DNA from: Heterobasidion occidentale
Lineage: Eukaryota; Basidiomycota; Agaricomycetes; Russulales; Bondarzewiaceae
Direction of reading: 5' to 3'
Length of the DNA stretch: 64,000 nt
Assembly (NCBI GenBank): GCA_039111635.1
Contig: JBCAQO010000006.1
Span: 1,798,001-1,862,000, forward strand
In this document: piece after piece, positions 35,837 to 47,976 of the stretch
How the letters are laid out: each line of letters begins with the position of its first letter
Position numbering within the stretch: the stretch's first letter is position 1
Translations under genes and position numbers: made by a program
The notes under the pieces: model-generated
Databases searched by the model: none
Seen by the model: the letters and a program-made list of their open reading frames with translations, nothing else
Told to the model about the DNA's origin: nothing

Positions 35837-38800
35837 ATGGTCAACAAACACGGCGTCTCGTCAGAGCGCACCAGCATCACAGCATGGAAGAACACGAAGG
35901 TCATGAACATGCACGACCTCTCTCGCGATGACGACTTCCTCTCCCACCTCCTCGTCGAGAAACTTGGCACCGCAACAATCCCACTTCTGGTGCACAAAAT
36001 GGACCCGAGCCGCTTCGTGCCAAAAGTCAAAGTTGAAGAGCTCATGACCATTGTCCGACGCGTGAGCAATCCTCACCCCCTGTCCCGCCTCAATCCCCTC
36101 CTGAACGCGTCTTATGTCCTCGCTCTGTCACATCTGTGTCTTGTGCGCTCAGATGATCCAAACCAAGGGCCCGCCGCAGAACGTCATTCGCGAGGCCGTC
36201 ACGCAACTCCTATAGTGCGTGTCTCACACCTGCCTCTCCCACCGCCACTGCGCCTCGCCCCGTCCTCACTCCCGCCTTTCCCACAGCATATCCGCCGTGC
36301 GTTGGTACACCAAGTCTTTCACTCAAAAACAGCTCAACGCATTTGCCACGTATGTATCCTTCCCTGCCGTCTTCGCCCTATCTTCCATATCCGCAGGCAG
36401 GTCGCTCAAAGGGCGCATTTCCCTCCTTCCTCTCCAACAGGCATGCATCCCGCTATTTTGAGCTCTACCTCCCCACAGGCTCCATCGAGATCGCCCATAC
36501 CCAACGATATACCCACCGCACAGGCAAATCGGAACTGTGCATCCTCGCCACCCGCCCCCTCGCCCCTGGCACTGTCATTACCGAACTCAAGGGCTCCATG
36601 GCTGACCTTACCGAGCAAGAAGACCAGGAGCTCAAGTCCACCGATCGCCGCCAGCCTTCTGGCGGCATCCGTCGCGACTTCAGTGTCATCCACTCCAAAC
36701 AGCTCAAGAAGAACCATCTCTTCTTAGGCCCGGCCCGGTTCGTCAACGTGAGCCTTGTTCTACCCTTCTACCCCTATTACGCTTCGCTCAACCAACCGCG
36801 CACATCGCTCCGCGTGTCACATCGCGGCGGCGATACAGCATGATTGCGATAACAATTGCGAGCTCTTTCGCGAAGGGCGGTACATCACGTTTCGCGTCAT
36901 CAGGCCTATAGCAATTGGCGAGGAGGTGACGGCACACTACGGAGATGCTTACTGTACGTCCCTCATATTTTAACGCTTCCCCATGCGCGCCTTCTGATTT
37001 CTGACGTTGGGGCACAGTTGGGCGTGGCAACCGCCATTGTCTCTGCGAAACGTGCGAACGCAACGGCGTGGGAGGCTACGGCCCCCAGGCGGCGGACGAT
37101 TTATCAGATGGCGGCTCGTCCGACGTAGAGCCCGAAGGCGACGAAGCACAGCCAGAAGTCAATGTCAACGAGCGGCGTACGCGACGGGGCGTCTATGCGG
37201 TGCTGAAGGAAAGCGATGACGAAGACGCCGACGAGGAGGAAGAGGAGCCTGCAATGGAACTCCAGGCCGAGGTTGAGACCGGCTTCTTGTCCGTACCCGC
37301 TGCCTCGTCTCGTGCATCCAGCGCGGCCGCGAAGAACTTTCTGACGCCCGACCCCGAACCGAGTATCTCCTCGGCAGCAGGCACGCCGAGCATGGAAGAC
37401 GGCCGCAGACGCACGCGTCCTGCCGCCGCGCCAGTCGAACTCGTGATCTCCACGCGCGGTCAGAAAGCGCGTGCGGCCTCGCTGGCTGCCCAGGTCCAGT
37501 CGCTTCCTACACCACCGCTGTCTGACGATGCTGCCTCGCTCCCCGAGCGCAGACCTAGGCCACCACGTGCTATGCGGGCACGCCTCGCGGCGTTGCGTGG
37601 CAGCGAGGACATGGCGACGCGCCCGTCTACGCCTATGGATAAAGGCAAGGCGAAAGCCCAAGCGAGTGCTGAGCCCGAGCCGCGTGTGCTTCGCGGGCGG
37701 CAGTTGGCTGCAGCATCAGCGTCGGCGCCTCCGGGACCCGCGCCAGGAAGCAAATTGAAGGCCAAGGAAAAGCAGAAGGAGAAGGAGAAACAGAAATTGC
37801 CGACCTGCGAGACGTGCCTCAAGGTGCTCCCGATCATTTCCTTGGACCAGAAAGTCATCTGGGGCGATTTCGATAACCCGAGTGGTAAAGGCAAAGGCAA
37901 GAAGAAGGAAAAGCGAGAATGCCCCAGGTGCGTCCATGCTTGATTTTATAGCTGCTGCCTCTTCTCCATTTGTTTACCTGTTTTTGTTTTTCGCAGGTGC
38001 CTGCGTCACTTCGCCATATACTCCCACTCGTGGCCAAATCGGACTGCGGCCCAAGCCGCCGCTTTTATTCCGACCCCGCGCGAAAATACCCCCGCAGAAT
38101 CTGCATCCCGCGCGGTTCCGCAAAAGTTTCTTCCTGTGCTCGATAAGAAGCTCTCGATAGCGGCGTCGAGTTCGACCCTCAAGCGCCCGCGTGAGAGAAG
38201 CACAACTATCGAAGAAAGCGCGCCCAAGCGGCGCAAGCTCCCACCGCCCCCCACCAAGCCTTCTCAACAACGGCGGCCACCAGATCGTCCCAGAGGCCAA
38301 AGCCCCGTCGCGTCGTCCTCGCGGCCCGCTGCCGCCACTTCCTTCACCCCGGTCTCGCTCCCAACGAAGCGCAAACGTGGGAGACCGCCGCTGCGCCAGT
38401 TCCCGTCGCGCGCACCACCCGCCATCGTCCGCGTGCCCGCCCCGAGCACGGCCGCCTCGCAGTCCCCGAGCCGGACGCCCAAATCGCGCGCGGTGGACGA
38501 TCAGCCGCGCGATTCGAATGGGCGATTCGGCAAGAAGGGTTCCTCCGTGGCACCGACGAGCGCGAGCGCACCCTTCGCCACAAGTGATCCCCCCGAAGTG
38601 CTCCCCTCTACTCCGGAAGCTGAGCCCACAGATTTCAGGGCGTCTGCCATGCCGTCGCTTAACGACGACGATCTGGAGCTCAGCTATCCCGACTATCCTG
38701 AGGATGAGGACGAGGATGAGGACGATACCGCGCCAGAGTCCAAGCGCCAGAGGGTGCATCCTGACTACGACTCGGGCCTGGAATATCTCAGCGCATTTGA

Positions 38801-40443
38801 GAAAGTTCGAGACGAGGAGGAGGAGGATGAGGATGAGGATGAGGATGATGAGGAAGAAGATGACGACGACGAGAATGACAGCGAGCCCGTGACATTCGCA
38901 GGCGGGCTGTCTTTCCATCCCAACCCGGGATCTTTTGCGCGGCGCAAGTGGGCACCGCCACTGCCCGCACCAGAGTCCCCACTGAGAAGGGAACGAAGCT
39001 TGCCTGCGAACAGCGAGCTTGAAGAGACAGAGGACCACGTAGACACATATGATTCTGTGGTTTCTGCGCCAGTTCGACCCCACCGCGTTGAGGATGACGA
39101 CCTCGAATATCTCAGTGACGTTGGGGAGACGTTGCAAGGCCAAGATCAAAGCTTGCAAGATGCCGATGCAGAGACCGTGGAGGAGGAAGATGATGAAGAG
39201 GAAGTACAAGAAGTCGAGGCCCCTATCATTTCCCGACCACGGACATTTTCGTCGGGAGGCGCGTTGTGGAAGCCCTCGCCCATTAACTTTGCGACGAGAC
39301 GGTGGTCGGAGAAAGCCGGCCGGGCGGACAGACAAGCGCTCGTAGGCCTCGATGTCAGGCCGCCCGTCAGCAGCGGTCGCGCCAAGTACGGGCTGAAGCT
39401 GCTCGACATGTGGGAGGCACAAGGGAAGTCCGGGCGCAACGTGACACAGTCGTCTAAAACCCCCACTTTCCACGGTATGACGCAGAGCACGGCGGCGGAG
39501 CATTGGGACCTGTTCGACCTTGGGTCATCGTCCTCTGGAGAAGAGGTGAGTTAAACATTTCACGCCGTCGGTCTGATAGCGTCCGGTCTGCCCAGCAGGC
39601 AGGCCTTTGATTCCCTTTGTATTCATCCTTTTCCCTTGTGCTCTTTATACTCATTGTTAGAACTTGCAGGATGTGGTGCTGCCCGATTCGCCGGAGCCTT
39701 CCAAGTTCGCGCTGAGGTCTCGCGTGACTTTCAGCCCTCGACCCCTCTCCCTTTCCCCCCTTTCAAAGCCATCTGTTGTTGTCAAGTCGGTCGAGCAAGA
39801 CGCTGCCAACGACCAGGTCGAGGTCACTCAGGCCGACACTCCTTCGGACACTCAAGGTGACACATCTCGGGCCGAAGTTGAAGAAGCGTTGCTTCTCGAC
39901 GACCGCTCGACGCAGGTCACAATCGTAGGATCCTCTGTCCAAGGGAGCGTGAATGTCACTGCAGACGAACCGTCGGAGGTGGCTACTCTCGACTCAGATG
40001 ACAGCTCTGTCTACGACTACCAAAGAATTCACGGACCCGTCGAGCCCGGTGATGACGCCGTCGATAAAGTGACCACTGACGGCTTCCCCGATGACCGCAA
40101 GAACGATAACGGTCCAGTTGGCAACGATCCCATCAATCTCCTGACGATGAACGCCGCAGCCGAAAAGCTTGTCGAAGGCGTCGGGACGATCCTCGACAAT
40201 CTCCTCAAGGCTACGAACCTTTTCTCCCTGCCCGGCCCCCGTCCGTTCTCGTCCAGTACCCCCTACAAGCTGCCACTAGCGCGCAAAGTCACCGCTAGAC
40301 CCGCCCCGCGTTCTCGCGCTTCCACTGGATCCTCCCTCCCCAAGCCCCGAAAGCCTTACGCCCACCCGACCTCACCCCTCGCCGTCCCACATCACGCATC
40401 ATCTGCTAGGCTCGTGGATGGGTCGTGGGACTCGGACGCATAG
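35837..40443 (+). CDS. SET9: Set9/KMT5-type histone H4 lysine-20 methyltransferase with very long C-terminus
   Basis: The SET domain transfers methyl groups from S-adenosylmethionine; the Set9/Suv4-20 class targets H4K20 in chromatin and supports DNA damage signalling. The N-terminal helical part reads DDDFLSHLLVEKLGTATIPL and VRWYTKSFTQKQLNAFAT. The SET domain has SRYFELYLPTGSIEIAHTQR, ELCILATRPLAPGTVITELK, an FSVIHSKQLKKNHLFLGPAR segment, then FVN joined to HDCDNNCELF (the N-H-D-C motif), ITFRVIRPIAIGEEVTAHYG, and a post-SET FGRGNRHCLCETCERNG. Beyond it are roughly 1,000 residues of disordered sequence with nuclear-type basic clusters (SAPKRRKLP), an Asp/Glu run near 38815-38885, and a Cys pair cluster (LPTCETCLKVLP...RECPRCLRH) that could bind zinc. 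Known fungal Set9 proteins are about 440-800 residues. The start at 35837 begins the family's homology. Confidence 0.88.
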
Positions 40444-41264
40444 TCACCTTATTTTATTTTATTCTTCGTTCATTGTTACTTATTTTCTCGGCTAGAGCCG
40501 ACCTGCACCAAGAACAAACAATGCTTCCTGCTCGTTGTATCCTAGTTTTGTTCATACTGTATGTGTTGTTTGTATCGCTTAATCCCTGCTCGTATCGGAT
40601 ATCGGATGTCGCCTTTTGAGTCGTAATGTCACTGACAGTATGTCTCGTGTTGACGTTGAGGATGCATCTACGGGGTTTGCATCACTGACGTCTTAACGGC
40701 ATGATTGAATGCGTTTTTTTTTGAAAGAAAGCCGAAACAGATGATCGTCCGAGCAAGCTGCGTGTGTGCCTTACTCGGGACCTGACGTTCAAACGACAAG
40801 ACCTCGAAGGTCTTGCAGCCAACTTCGGGGTGCTTCTACACTTCTACATAACGAAGAAAGCGATAAAGACCACGACTTGCTGATACATACAAAGCATAAC
40901 TACACTGTCCCGACAGTACGTAGAGAAAACTAGATGCACAATAAATAATGCTGACACGAGAGCAAATAAATAGCGTTGTGATGTCCATACATAAATACGG
41001 TCGGGAGACCAATAAATAATGCAAATAGATAGCGACATGGTTGAGTATGCAGAGTTGGGGGGTGAGTCCGGTGGATGAGTACAGCACATAGTACAACAGT
41101 CGAAAATTGCCAGCGATCGACGAGCGGGTGAGAAATTGTTCCGCGTAGATCTAATGTAACAGAAACCTTGCGTGAGACGGAAATTTGATGGAATAAATTT
41201 ATACGCCGTGTGCGTTCATGAAGAGGTCGTGAAGATCGTCCCGTGCTTTGTGAATGATGCAATA
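40444..41264. other. Intergenic, convergent 3' ends
   Basis: AT-rich 3' flanks of the Set9 and zinc-finger genes, which converge. No gene seen. Confidence 0.5.
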
Positions 41265-42500
41265 TCAACCCGATGTCGTCCTGGAGCCGTGGCCGTGGGC
41301 TGATCCGTGACTGGAGGGAGGAGGGGAGCCCTCGCTGTGGCCCTCATCTCCTGAGCTCTCTCGGGCATGATTTCCGAGCTGAGTGTGCGTGCGCGCGTGA
41401 CGGCGCATGTTGCTCTGCACGCTGAAGGTCCTGCCACAGCCCTCGAACGTGCACACGTATGCTATAGAAACAAATGCGCGGTCAATATAGTCTATATGAT
41501 CGCTCCGCGTTTGTTGGAAGGCAGGCAGATGGGCACGGAGCATGATGTGAGGAGAAAAGTGCTGTTACTCACGTCGCTCGCCTGTATGGCTGTGCAGGTG
41601 GATCTATCAGTGTCAGCTTGGTTAGCGCTCCGGTCCGGTGATCATAGTGGGACATATCACCCCTACCTTCAGGCTACTAGGACGGGTGAAACCCTTCCCG
41701 CAGTAGCTGCACTCGTACTTTGCTGAAGGCTCTGTTGGTGCGGAGGCGTACGTTGGCTCTTCGTGGATACTTGTTGAGCCGTAGATTGGCGAGGGCGCGT
41801 ACGAGGTCGATGGACCCGGATGAGAGACGGGTGCATATGGGTTGCGCTGTGACGGCACTGGACCCGGTTGGCCTGGTGGATACGGTGCTGTACCATATGC
41901 GGCGTCACGGTGACTCCGATGGCTAGGATCCCCCTGAGGGGTCGCCTGGGCATAGCGATATGGATCAGCCATCGACATCGATGTAGAGCGAGTGCGAGGC
42001 GGATATCCTGGGTACGACTGAGGGGCCCTGGATGTATCAGGATAGCGCGATGGGTCGGAGTATGGTGTAGCCATAGAGCGCGCAGGGGGCATAGGTCCAG
42101 GGGTAGAGCGTCTGCCAGGGTAGGTCGATGCTGATGGCTGCTGCGATGCTTGTAAAGATTGTGGGTGGGCATGAGTGTAGGCACGAGTGGGGGCAAAAGT
42201 ATGTGGGGATGGTGTGTGCGGGTAACCTGGACGAGGTTGCTCGCCTGGCGATGCGTAGGTCGTGGTTTCATCTGGAAGGGATAGCTGAGAAAAATGCGCC
42301 GCAGGTGAGTAGACTGGTGGAGGGGGAACGTGGTGTGGGGGCCGTGATAACTCTCCTGCAAGATTCTGTCAGCAAGACGATTATCGATAAAAAAAATCAG
42401 AGGACATCATACTTCCAAACAAGTCGCGGATCGGTGGGAGTGTGGGCCGATTCTCGTGTCGACGTGTCTCATCTTCGTAGGGTGTGCGAGAAGAAGACAT
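41265..42500 (-). CDS. C2H2 zinc-finger transcription factor with two C-terminal fingers (FlbC-like arrangement)
   Basis: Exon 1 encodes MSSSRTPYEDETRRHENRP and PTLPPIRDLFG, a short motif common near the N-terminus of fungal zinc-finger regulators. A long Pro/Ser/Tyr/His-rich region follows. The DNA-binding part is YECSYCGKGFTRPSSLK joined to IHLHSHTGER (finger 1) and YVCTFEGCGRTFSVQSNMRR followed by HARTHTQ (finger 2), each with the C-C-H-H set intact. 'FTRPSSL' and 'FSVxSNxRRH' resemble Aspergillus FlbC and related mushroom C2H2 regulators, known family features. The tail is Ser/His/Gly-rich, ending SAHGHGSRTTSG at 41265. Three introns split it, two inside the finger region. It would act in the nucleus; targets unknown. 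Confidence 0.85.
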
Positions 42501-43914
42501 GAGGGAACGGAGGCGGAAGAGGAAGAGGGATCGGATGAGAAGAAGTATGGTGTGTGAGAGAAGGCTAATATATGAATCGTGACGATTTGTGAAGCTTTGC
42601 CGATAAGAGTCAAGACGTGCCGTGCTCGCGGTTGCATGCCAATTGTAATCAGCTATGTTCGGGTATTAAAAAGTTGAGCGATGGCAAGATCATTGGTCGA
42701 TGACCATAGACACGGTCTCCAGGACGCGCCTTCCTTTGAGCTGACAACGGAGGTTGATCGAGAGGATCGCACACTCCTCACATGCTATACGTCGGAGATC
42801 TTGGTTTTAATTGAGTGGCCACTTCCGCAGAGCTAGGCGCCTATCGAAGAGAATGACGGTGCGAGGTGGTAGTAACGTGGAGCCTTGAGAACGACCGCAG
42901 GGATACGGTTGTAGGCTCGACCAAGGTCATAGGCACAGGATCTGGTGTTGGCATCACAAGTTTGTAGTACCTGTGGATGCACGGCTGAGCCGTTGATGGC
43001 AGATATCAAGCGTTAGAGGTATTCCCCAGCAGTGAGTTCCGCAATGATAGAAGACGGCTTGATCCGCAAACTATTGGAGTGACCGTCGATTAGCAGATGC
43101 AGATCAACAGAGCTCAATATTGAATCTGAGATCACTTTTGCACCGGTGCAGTGGCCGCTACACTTCGCCTACGTCGCGCTGCAGCGTGCCCGATGTTGTG
43201 TCTTTGGCACGCCCTACAACATCGACTGTGCAAACACTAAATGTTTCAGCTGTTAGTTCAGACATGTACGCCACGCGATAACCTGGAGGAGCTTCGGAAA
43301 TTCAGCAATAGCGTTCGAGTCTAATATCATCCATCGTCGCGACGTCAACAACAATATATCCTTATGAGAATCATGCCCACTCCGGAATGTCGATCGCCTT
43401 TTCAGGCCCCTACATACCGCCCGGGATGATCGACATAGCTTGCCTGTGCATGAAAGAAGCTCGCTGCTACGTACACTTACGAGGTGTTCGTCGCAGTGAT
43501 GAAACAAGGCATGGCTCATTCAGCAAATGAGGTCCACGATATGAGCGCGTGTTGGTGACATAATGCAAGGATACCCTTGAAGATGTCATGAAAGCTGTGA
43601 AGAGTGTCATCTCATTGGCTGCGAGCACACACAATGATGATCACAAGCGCGTTCTTGATTGTACTGCAACTTGTAAGCCTTGCATGACCAGTCTAGATAC
43701 AATGACAGATGAAATGCTCGTGAGATCGGGAGGCCCGGGATCAGCAACACCTGACCTGACGATCAAGAACCAAAGGTCGTCAGGGTCGAAGAACGGTTCC
43801 CACCTGGCAGGGCACAGGAGACTGGAAGCTGAAGGCATGCTCATTCAAAAGTCAATGCAACATGCGGGACAAAAGAATCTAGCACACCTCACGTTTTGCC
43901 TCTATGGAGAAAGA
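42501..43914. other. Intergenic, about 1.4 kb, no gene supported
   Basis: Upstream of the zinc-finger gene and 3' of the BolA gene. A minus ORF at 43253-43519 and a plus ORF at 43588-43923 overlap antisense ORFs and show no family features; the first could be a gene remnant. Confidence 0.45.
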
Positions 43915-44482
43915 CTACGATGATTGAGCGTCTGACGCTTTCTGAATTTCCTGTGGTGTCTTGGTGTGCAAGGACAGAGCATGGAGTCCATTTTGAAATT
44001 CATCAGAGAGGGCGGCGTAGATCATACGATGGCGTTGCATAGCGCTCTGAAGATCGTCATGCAGAAAAAAGCGCTTCCGTCAATGAGACCTGATACTCGT
44101 GGTGAATCCATTACCTTGCCATGAAAAGCCTCGGATATGACCTTTACAGTGAAGTCTGATCGTGGACTTGTATAGTCAAAGCCGGAAACGAGATACGCGA
44201 GAACTTACGCGTCTCCCCACTTCCACCTCCTTGCGCACGCATTGGCGCATGGTGCCGGTGCTGCCACGAGTCGTTCGTGATGGTCAACTCAGATGGCATA
44301 AGCAGTGCTGTCAACTAAAGATGATGCTCAGGGCTTCGCAAAGTGATGGGCAGGAAGCGAGATACTTTGGCTTTTATTGCGTGTTCTACTGGCTGCGCGG
44401 TAGAGGTGGTCTCGGTAGCCATGGAGAAATGACGGTTGTAAAGAAACAATCTAGTACTCCTGTGAAAGCGCAACGCTAACAT
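43915..44482 (-). CDS. BolA-family protein with mitochondrial presequence (Bol1-like)
   Basis: BolA proteins pair with monothiol glutaredoxins and help deliver [4Fe-4S] clusters in mitochondria. The N-terminus MLALRFHRSTRLFLYNRHFS is Arg/Leu/Phe-rich with no acidic residue, a typical matrix-targeting signal. An inner Met then starts MATETTSTAQPVEHAIKAK, the usual BolA opening ('i...i..Kl'). After an intron: LTITNDSWQHRHHAPMRAQG carries the BolA 'S..H..H' block, then a GET(H)FTVKVISEAFQGKS-like exon, then QRHRMIYAALSDEFQNGLHA and LSLHTKTPQEIQKA, ending at 43915. The family's 'R.r.vy..L..e....iHAl.i.t.TP.E' pattern is clear. The start at 44482 is chosen for the presequence; the ORF is open further upstream without homology. 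Confidence 0.88.
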
Positions 44483-44911
44483 GGACTGTGCAAATGATGG
44501 TGAGAGAGCCTTGTGGAGAGGCTCAGACGGGTGCAGTTGTGAGAGCGGGGGCAGCAACGTGCAACAATAGCCGCGATGCGCGACGGTGAGCGTTGGCTGA
44601 GCGGAGCGGGGCCTCAGCTGATGCAGATGACCGAACTGTTGCTGACAAACAGCTGCCGGGAACAGTCGAACCGATCGTGTCAACAAACCACATCGCGAGC
44701 GCGTCGACCCATAGATTTACTAACTTCACCTGGTCTCTCTCACTCTCAGTGAACTCGCTTCACATCTCCAAAGCTTATTCGAGTGGCATCTTAAGCGGTG
44801 CGCGGCCCTTGAAAATCAAAATCGATTCACTACTTATGCGATGTGCTCATTCCTCATACCGCTCTCGGTCTACAGTCGCGTTCACGTCTTGGTTTCCTAT
44901 ACCTAGAACAT

Positions 44912-46628
44912 ATGGCGCCCGTTCCTCGCTCTCGTTTGCGGATGCACATAGGCAACGATACCGCAGAGATTCCTATGACACCCTCACAGACAGGGCTTGT
45001 TGACAGTTGCTTTGAAGAGGCTCACTACGAGTCTGGCATCGCTGTCCTAGATCAATTACGCTCAACGAAGTACAAACCCTCACCGTAAGCAGGCTCCGTC
45101 TGTCAGACCCATTCCTTAAATGAGAGATCGCTGATAATTTGATCAAATTACCTACGTTGACCCCAGGGCGCACATCCGTCAACTGTTATACATATCGCTT
45201 TACACCCCTGCTCCAATCAAAACCAAGGGCAAAGACCGAGCGACTCCGGGTTCACCGACCAAAGCGATTTCTGGGAAACATGAGTCCTCTACCCCCATTA
45301 CCCTGTCAGCTATATATACTGCACAGCGGTGTCTGATGGCCTTTGCATTGACGAATACTCCCGGCTCCCTGATGGAAGCCTTACCAAGCTATCCAGCCCT
45401 CAGTGATCTCAATCAGAGAGACTGGAGCCCAGCTGAGCTGAGCGATTACCCCAACGACGGGGACTCATATGTCGCTCATCAGGCAGCACGCCTGAAAGAC
45501 TACAAGGATTGCTGGCAGATTCTGAAAGAAGACTCCTTTGTACGACCTGAGGATGAAGGGATAGGAATGTTCACAGGCAGTCCAAGCAAGCGTCGGCGCG
45601 CCAGTTCGCGCACCTACCGCCATCTGGATGATGATGGCGCCGATTCACTTCTTCCTGTGGGTTCTTCTGCTTGGCCAATTCTGGATTGGCTTTTGGTCCT
45701 CTTCGAAACGGATGAAAGACGAACGGAGCAAGAAGGACAGCGTACGCTGCCGCTTTTGAAGTCCGATGCTGCGACTGACTGGCATCATATTGCAGCGCGT
45801 TATTCCCCTCTCCTGTTATCTCAGATACCTCCAATAAGGAGTGAAGCTGGCGCAAAGTGGGCTGTCGATGCCCCGCTAGATGCCGCCTTCCATTGCCTAA
45901 TACAAGACGACTTGCGTAAACGATCGATGGGAGCGCGCCTTCTCACTCTGGTGTGCATTTTTGTTTGTGCATCATCCTCCTGCTGATCCATGGCCCAGAT
46001 GATAAATCTCACCTCCACGACACTATTTGATTTACCCTTATTCCTGAATCTAATGCTGGCCCGGTTTCCTAGCAAAGGACTCCCGCTTCAAGATATATTT
46101 TCTCTACTTCCTCCCAGCCAGACCGTCCTGAGATTTAAGGTTCTGCTATGTCACAAATATCTCTCGGACACCTCCGCCAGCGGTCGACCATCCCGTGCGC
46201 CAGTACGAGCGCAACCACGTCCCATTCCCCATCGCGAGCGTCGCAAGCTCGACAGGTCCACGCGAAACGAGACTGCCGCGGACAAGACCTCAAGTTCGAT
46301 ACAGCCACAACGGGAGACGAAATCCCCATCGATCGCGAGTCGCTCCATTCTTCCTTCCGCGAAAGATATCTCAGATCTCGTCACACGGCCTTCCGACTCG
46401 AGCGCGCACACAATACATGCCAAGTTCGAGCTCCTGTCTAGCTATACGATTCTGCAGAGTCAAGCTGCTCCGTCTGATAGGAGCGAGGAGTTCCTGGCCA
46501 TGCTGAAAGATGGACGGCTTGCAAAAGCCGTGGAGGAGTCGTTCGGGACCCTTAATGTGAACGACGATGAGCAGCATGTACGAGAGGGGATGAAAGAGGG
46601 GCTGCTCGGCTTGATGATGGTCTTGTGA
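44912..46628 (+). CDS. Unrecognised protein, probably a conserved fungal hypothetical
   Basis: I do not recognise it. Spliced exons give MTPSQTGLVDSCFEEAHYES and GIAVLDQLRSTKYKPSP joined, across an intron near 45086-45170, to AHIRQLLYISLYTPAP. A Lys/Pro/Ser loop (PIKTKGKDRATPGSPTKAIS) is followed by helical sequence (RLKDYKDCWQILKEDSFVRP), a basic patch SPSKRRRASSRTYRH, a Trp/Leu helix PILDWLLVLFETDER, and, after an intron near 45950-45998, MINLTSTTLFDLPLFLNLML. The C-terminal third is Ser/Arg-rich and then acidic (AKAVEESFGTLNVNDDEQHV). No signal peptide or clear membrane segment. Met 44912 is preferred over 44843 because it starts the more protein-like segment. The mixture of helices and basic patch would suit a nuclear scaffold protein, but this is speculation. 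Confidence 0.6.
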
Positions 46629-46856
46629 TGCGCGCCAGCGGCTCTTTCTTGTTCTTCTTTTAGGTTACTCCCGTCATGCATCCATAGCTCAACCGCATCT
46701 AAGGAAAGCCTTTCTGCGTCGATACAGATGGTACGTTTTTCCATGGCCTGCTGTGATGCGATGTCTCTGATTGATGTTGCTTCAGACTCAGCTTCTCTCA
46801 TATATCATACAATTTTTCATTCGTGAGGTTCACCAATTAATAATGATTGATAAACG

Positions 46857-47942
46857 CTAGTCTCCATCTGATTCTTTGGCTTTCCACGTGTTGTCACAGC
46901 ATTTTTCCTTGAGGAGAGTGCGTCTGTCGTGCCTCGCAAGAAAATGGAGTGTTCGGTTCAATGTGGTACCATGCCTTCCAATGTCAAGGATATCACTTGT
47001 GTCTTGACAACTCCAGGCCTGGGCTTCATCCTCAGGCACTCTGTCTGTGCTGAGTATGGACAAAATCGATGACCGAGCGTCTGCCTGCGGACCTGCGGTT
47101 CCTTCTGGCAAAACTCGTGTCCCGGAGAATCTAATGGATGGAAGAACTCCATCATCCGACCACATGAGGGATAGAGCAATGTGAAAACGTCAGTGACATG
47201 ATACATTGGAAGGTAAGCTGTAGCAGGAACGGCATCATACAGTGCGTACCGCGAGAACTGCCGCAAGCCTACTTGAAGTATTTGCGACCCAGCGATTGGC
47301 TCTGGGGCCCGATCCTCAGATGACCTTGCCTATGTCGTCCTCCAGCAGCATGGCAGACGTACGGTCCGTGAGGCATCGACGACAGCGGCGCTGACTTCAG
47401 CTTCCAATGCCTTGCTGGAAACTCGTCCACACGAGCAAAAGAAGATTCGGGAGCTCCTACCGTGAGAAGAACAGTCTCCTCCTGTCAAGCCGCTCCAGGG
47501 AAGGGCAGAAAGACGTTCATTGGACAGTTGGCAGCGACAGCAGCTGCTGGTCTCGCTCCTGGTGCCTGTCGAGAACCTTTGCCCGATAATCCCCGATACG
47601 CTGCTGGGAAGCTGTCGTCGACTGCCTCAATCTTGCTTAATCAAATATGTCCATTCTCCTCTGAACGCTGAACGCAACTCGTCTTCTCATGGGGAGTTCA
47701 AGCGAGTCCAGCGCTCGATAGCCCTCCATAGTTCCGATGTAAGGCCGCAAGGTCCGATGAACGAACCTATAGACCTTCCTTTTCAGGACTACACGCCGAA
47801 GGTTGCCGTCGGCCTGTACGTACAAATTCAAGGGTTCTGCATGACTTTGAACCCCCTGTTACAGATGCTTGATCTACGTATGCCGCTAGACCAGACCGGC
47901 TGCGTGAATGGAGCGATCATATTTCGCAGCAGAACGTCTTGA
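46857..47942. other. Unresolved coding-like region, strand uncertain
   Basis: Both strands show protein-like stretches that cannot both be real. On the plus strand, DDLAYVVLQQHGRRTVREAS and LLETRPHEQKKIRELLP (about 47320-47461) look helical, and splicing from 47462 to an acceptor near 47508 would continue as KTFIGQLAATAAAGLAPGAC. On the minus strand, ORFs at 46857-47165 and 46958-47266 include AYLPMYHVTDVFTLLYPSCG and GVLPSIRFSGTRVLPEGTAG. If the gene is on the plus strand it converges with DNA ligase I at 47977. I recognise no family in either reading. Confidence 0.35.
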
Positions 47943-47976
47943 GAACGAGAATGCAAAACGTTCGGATGCTCAGTTT

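Noticed and set aside
37974..39503. 509-codon minus-strand ORF
   Set aside because: It is the exact antisense of the acidic, low-complexity Set9 tail; long antisense ORFs arise readily there.
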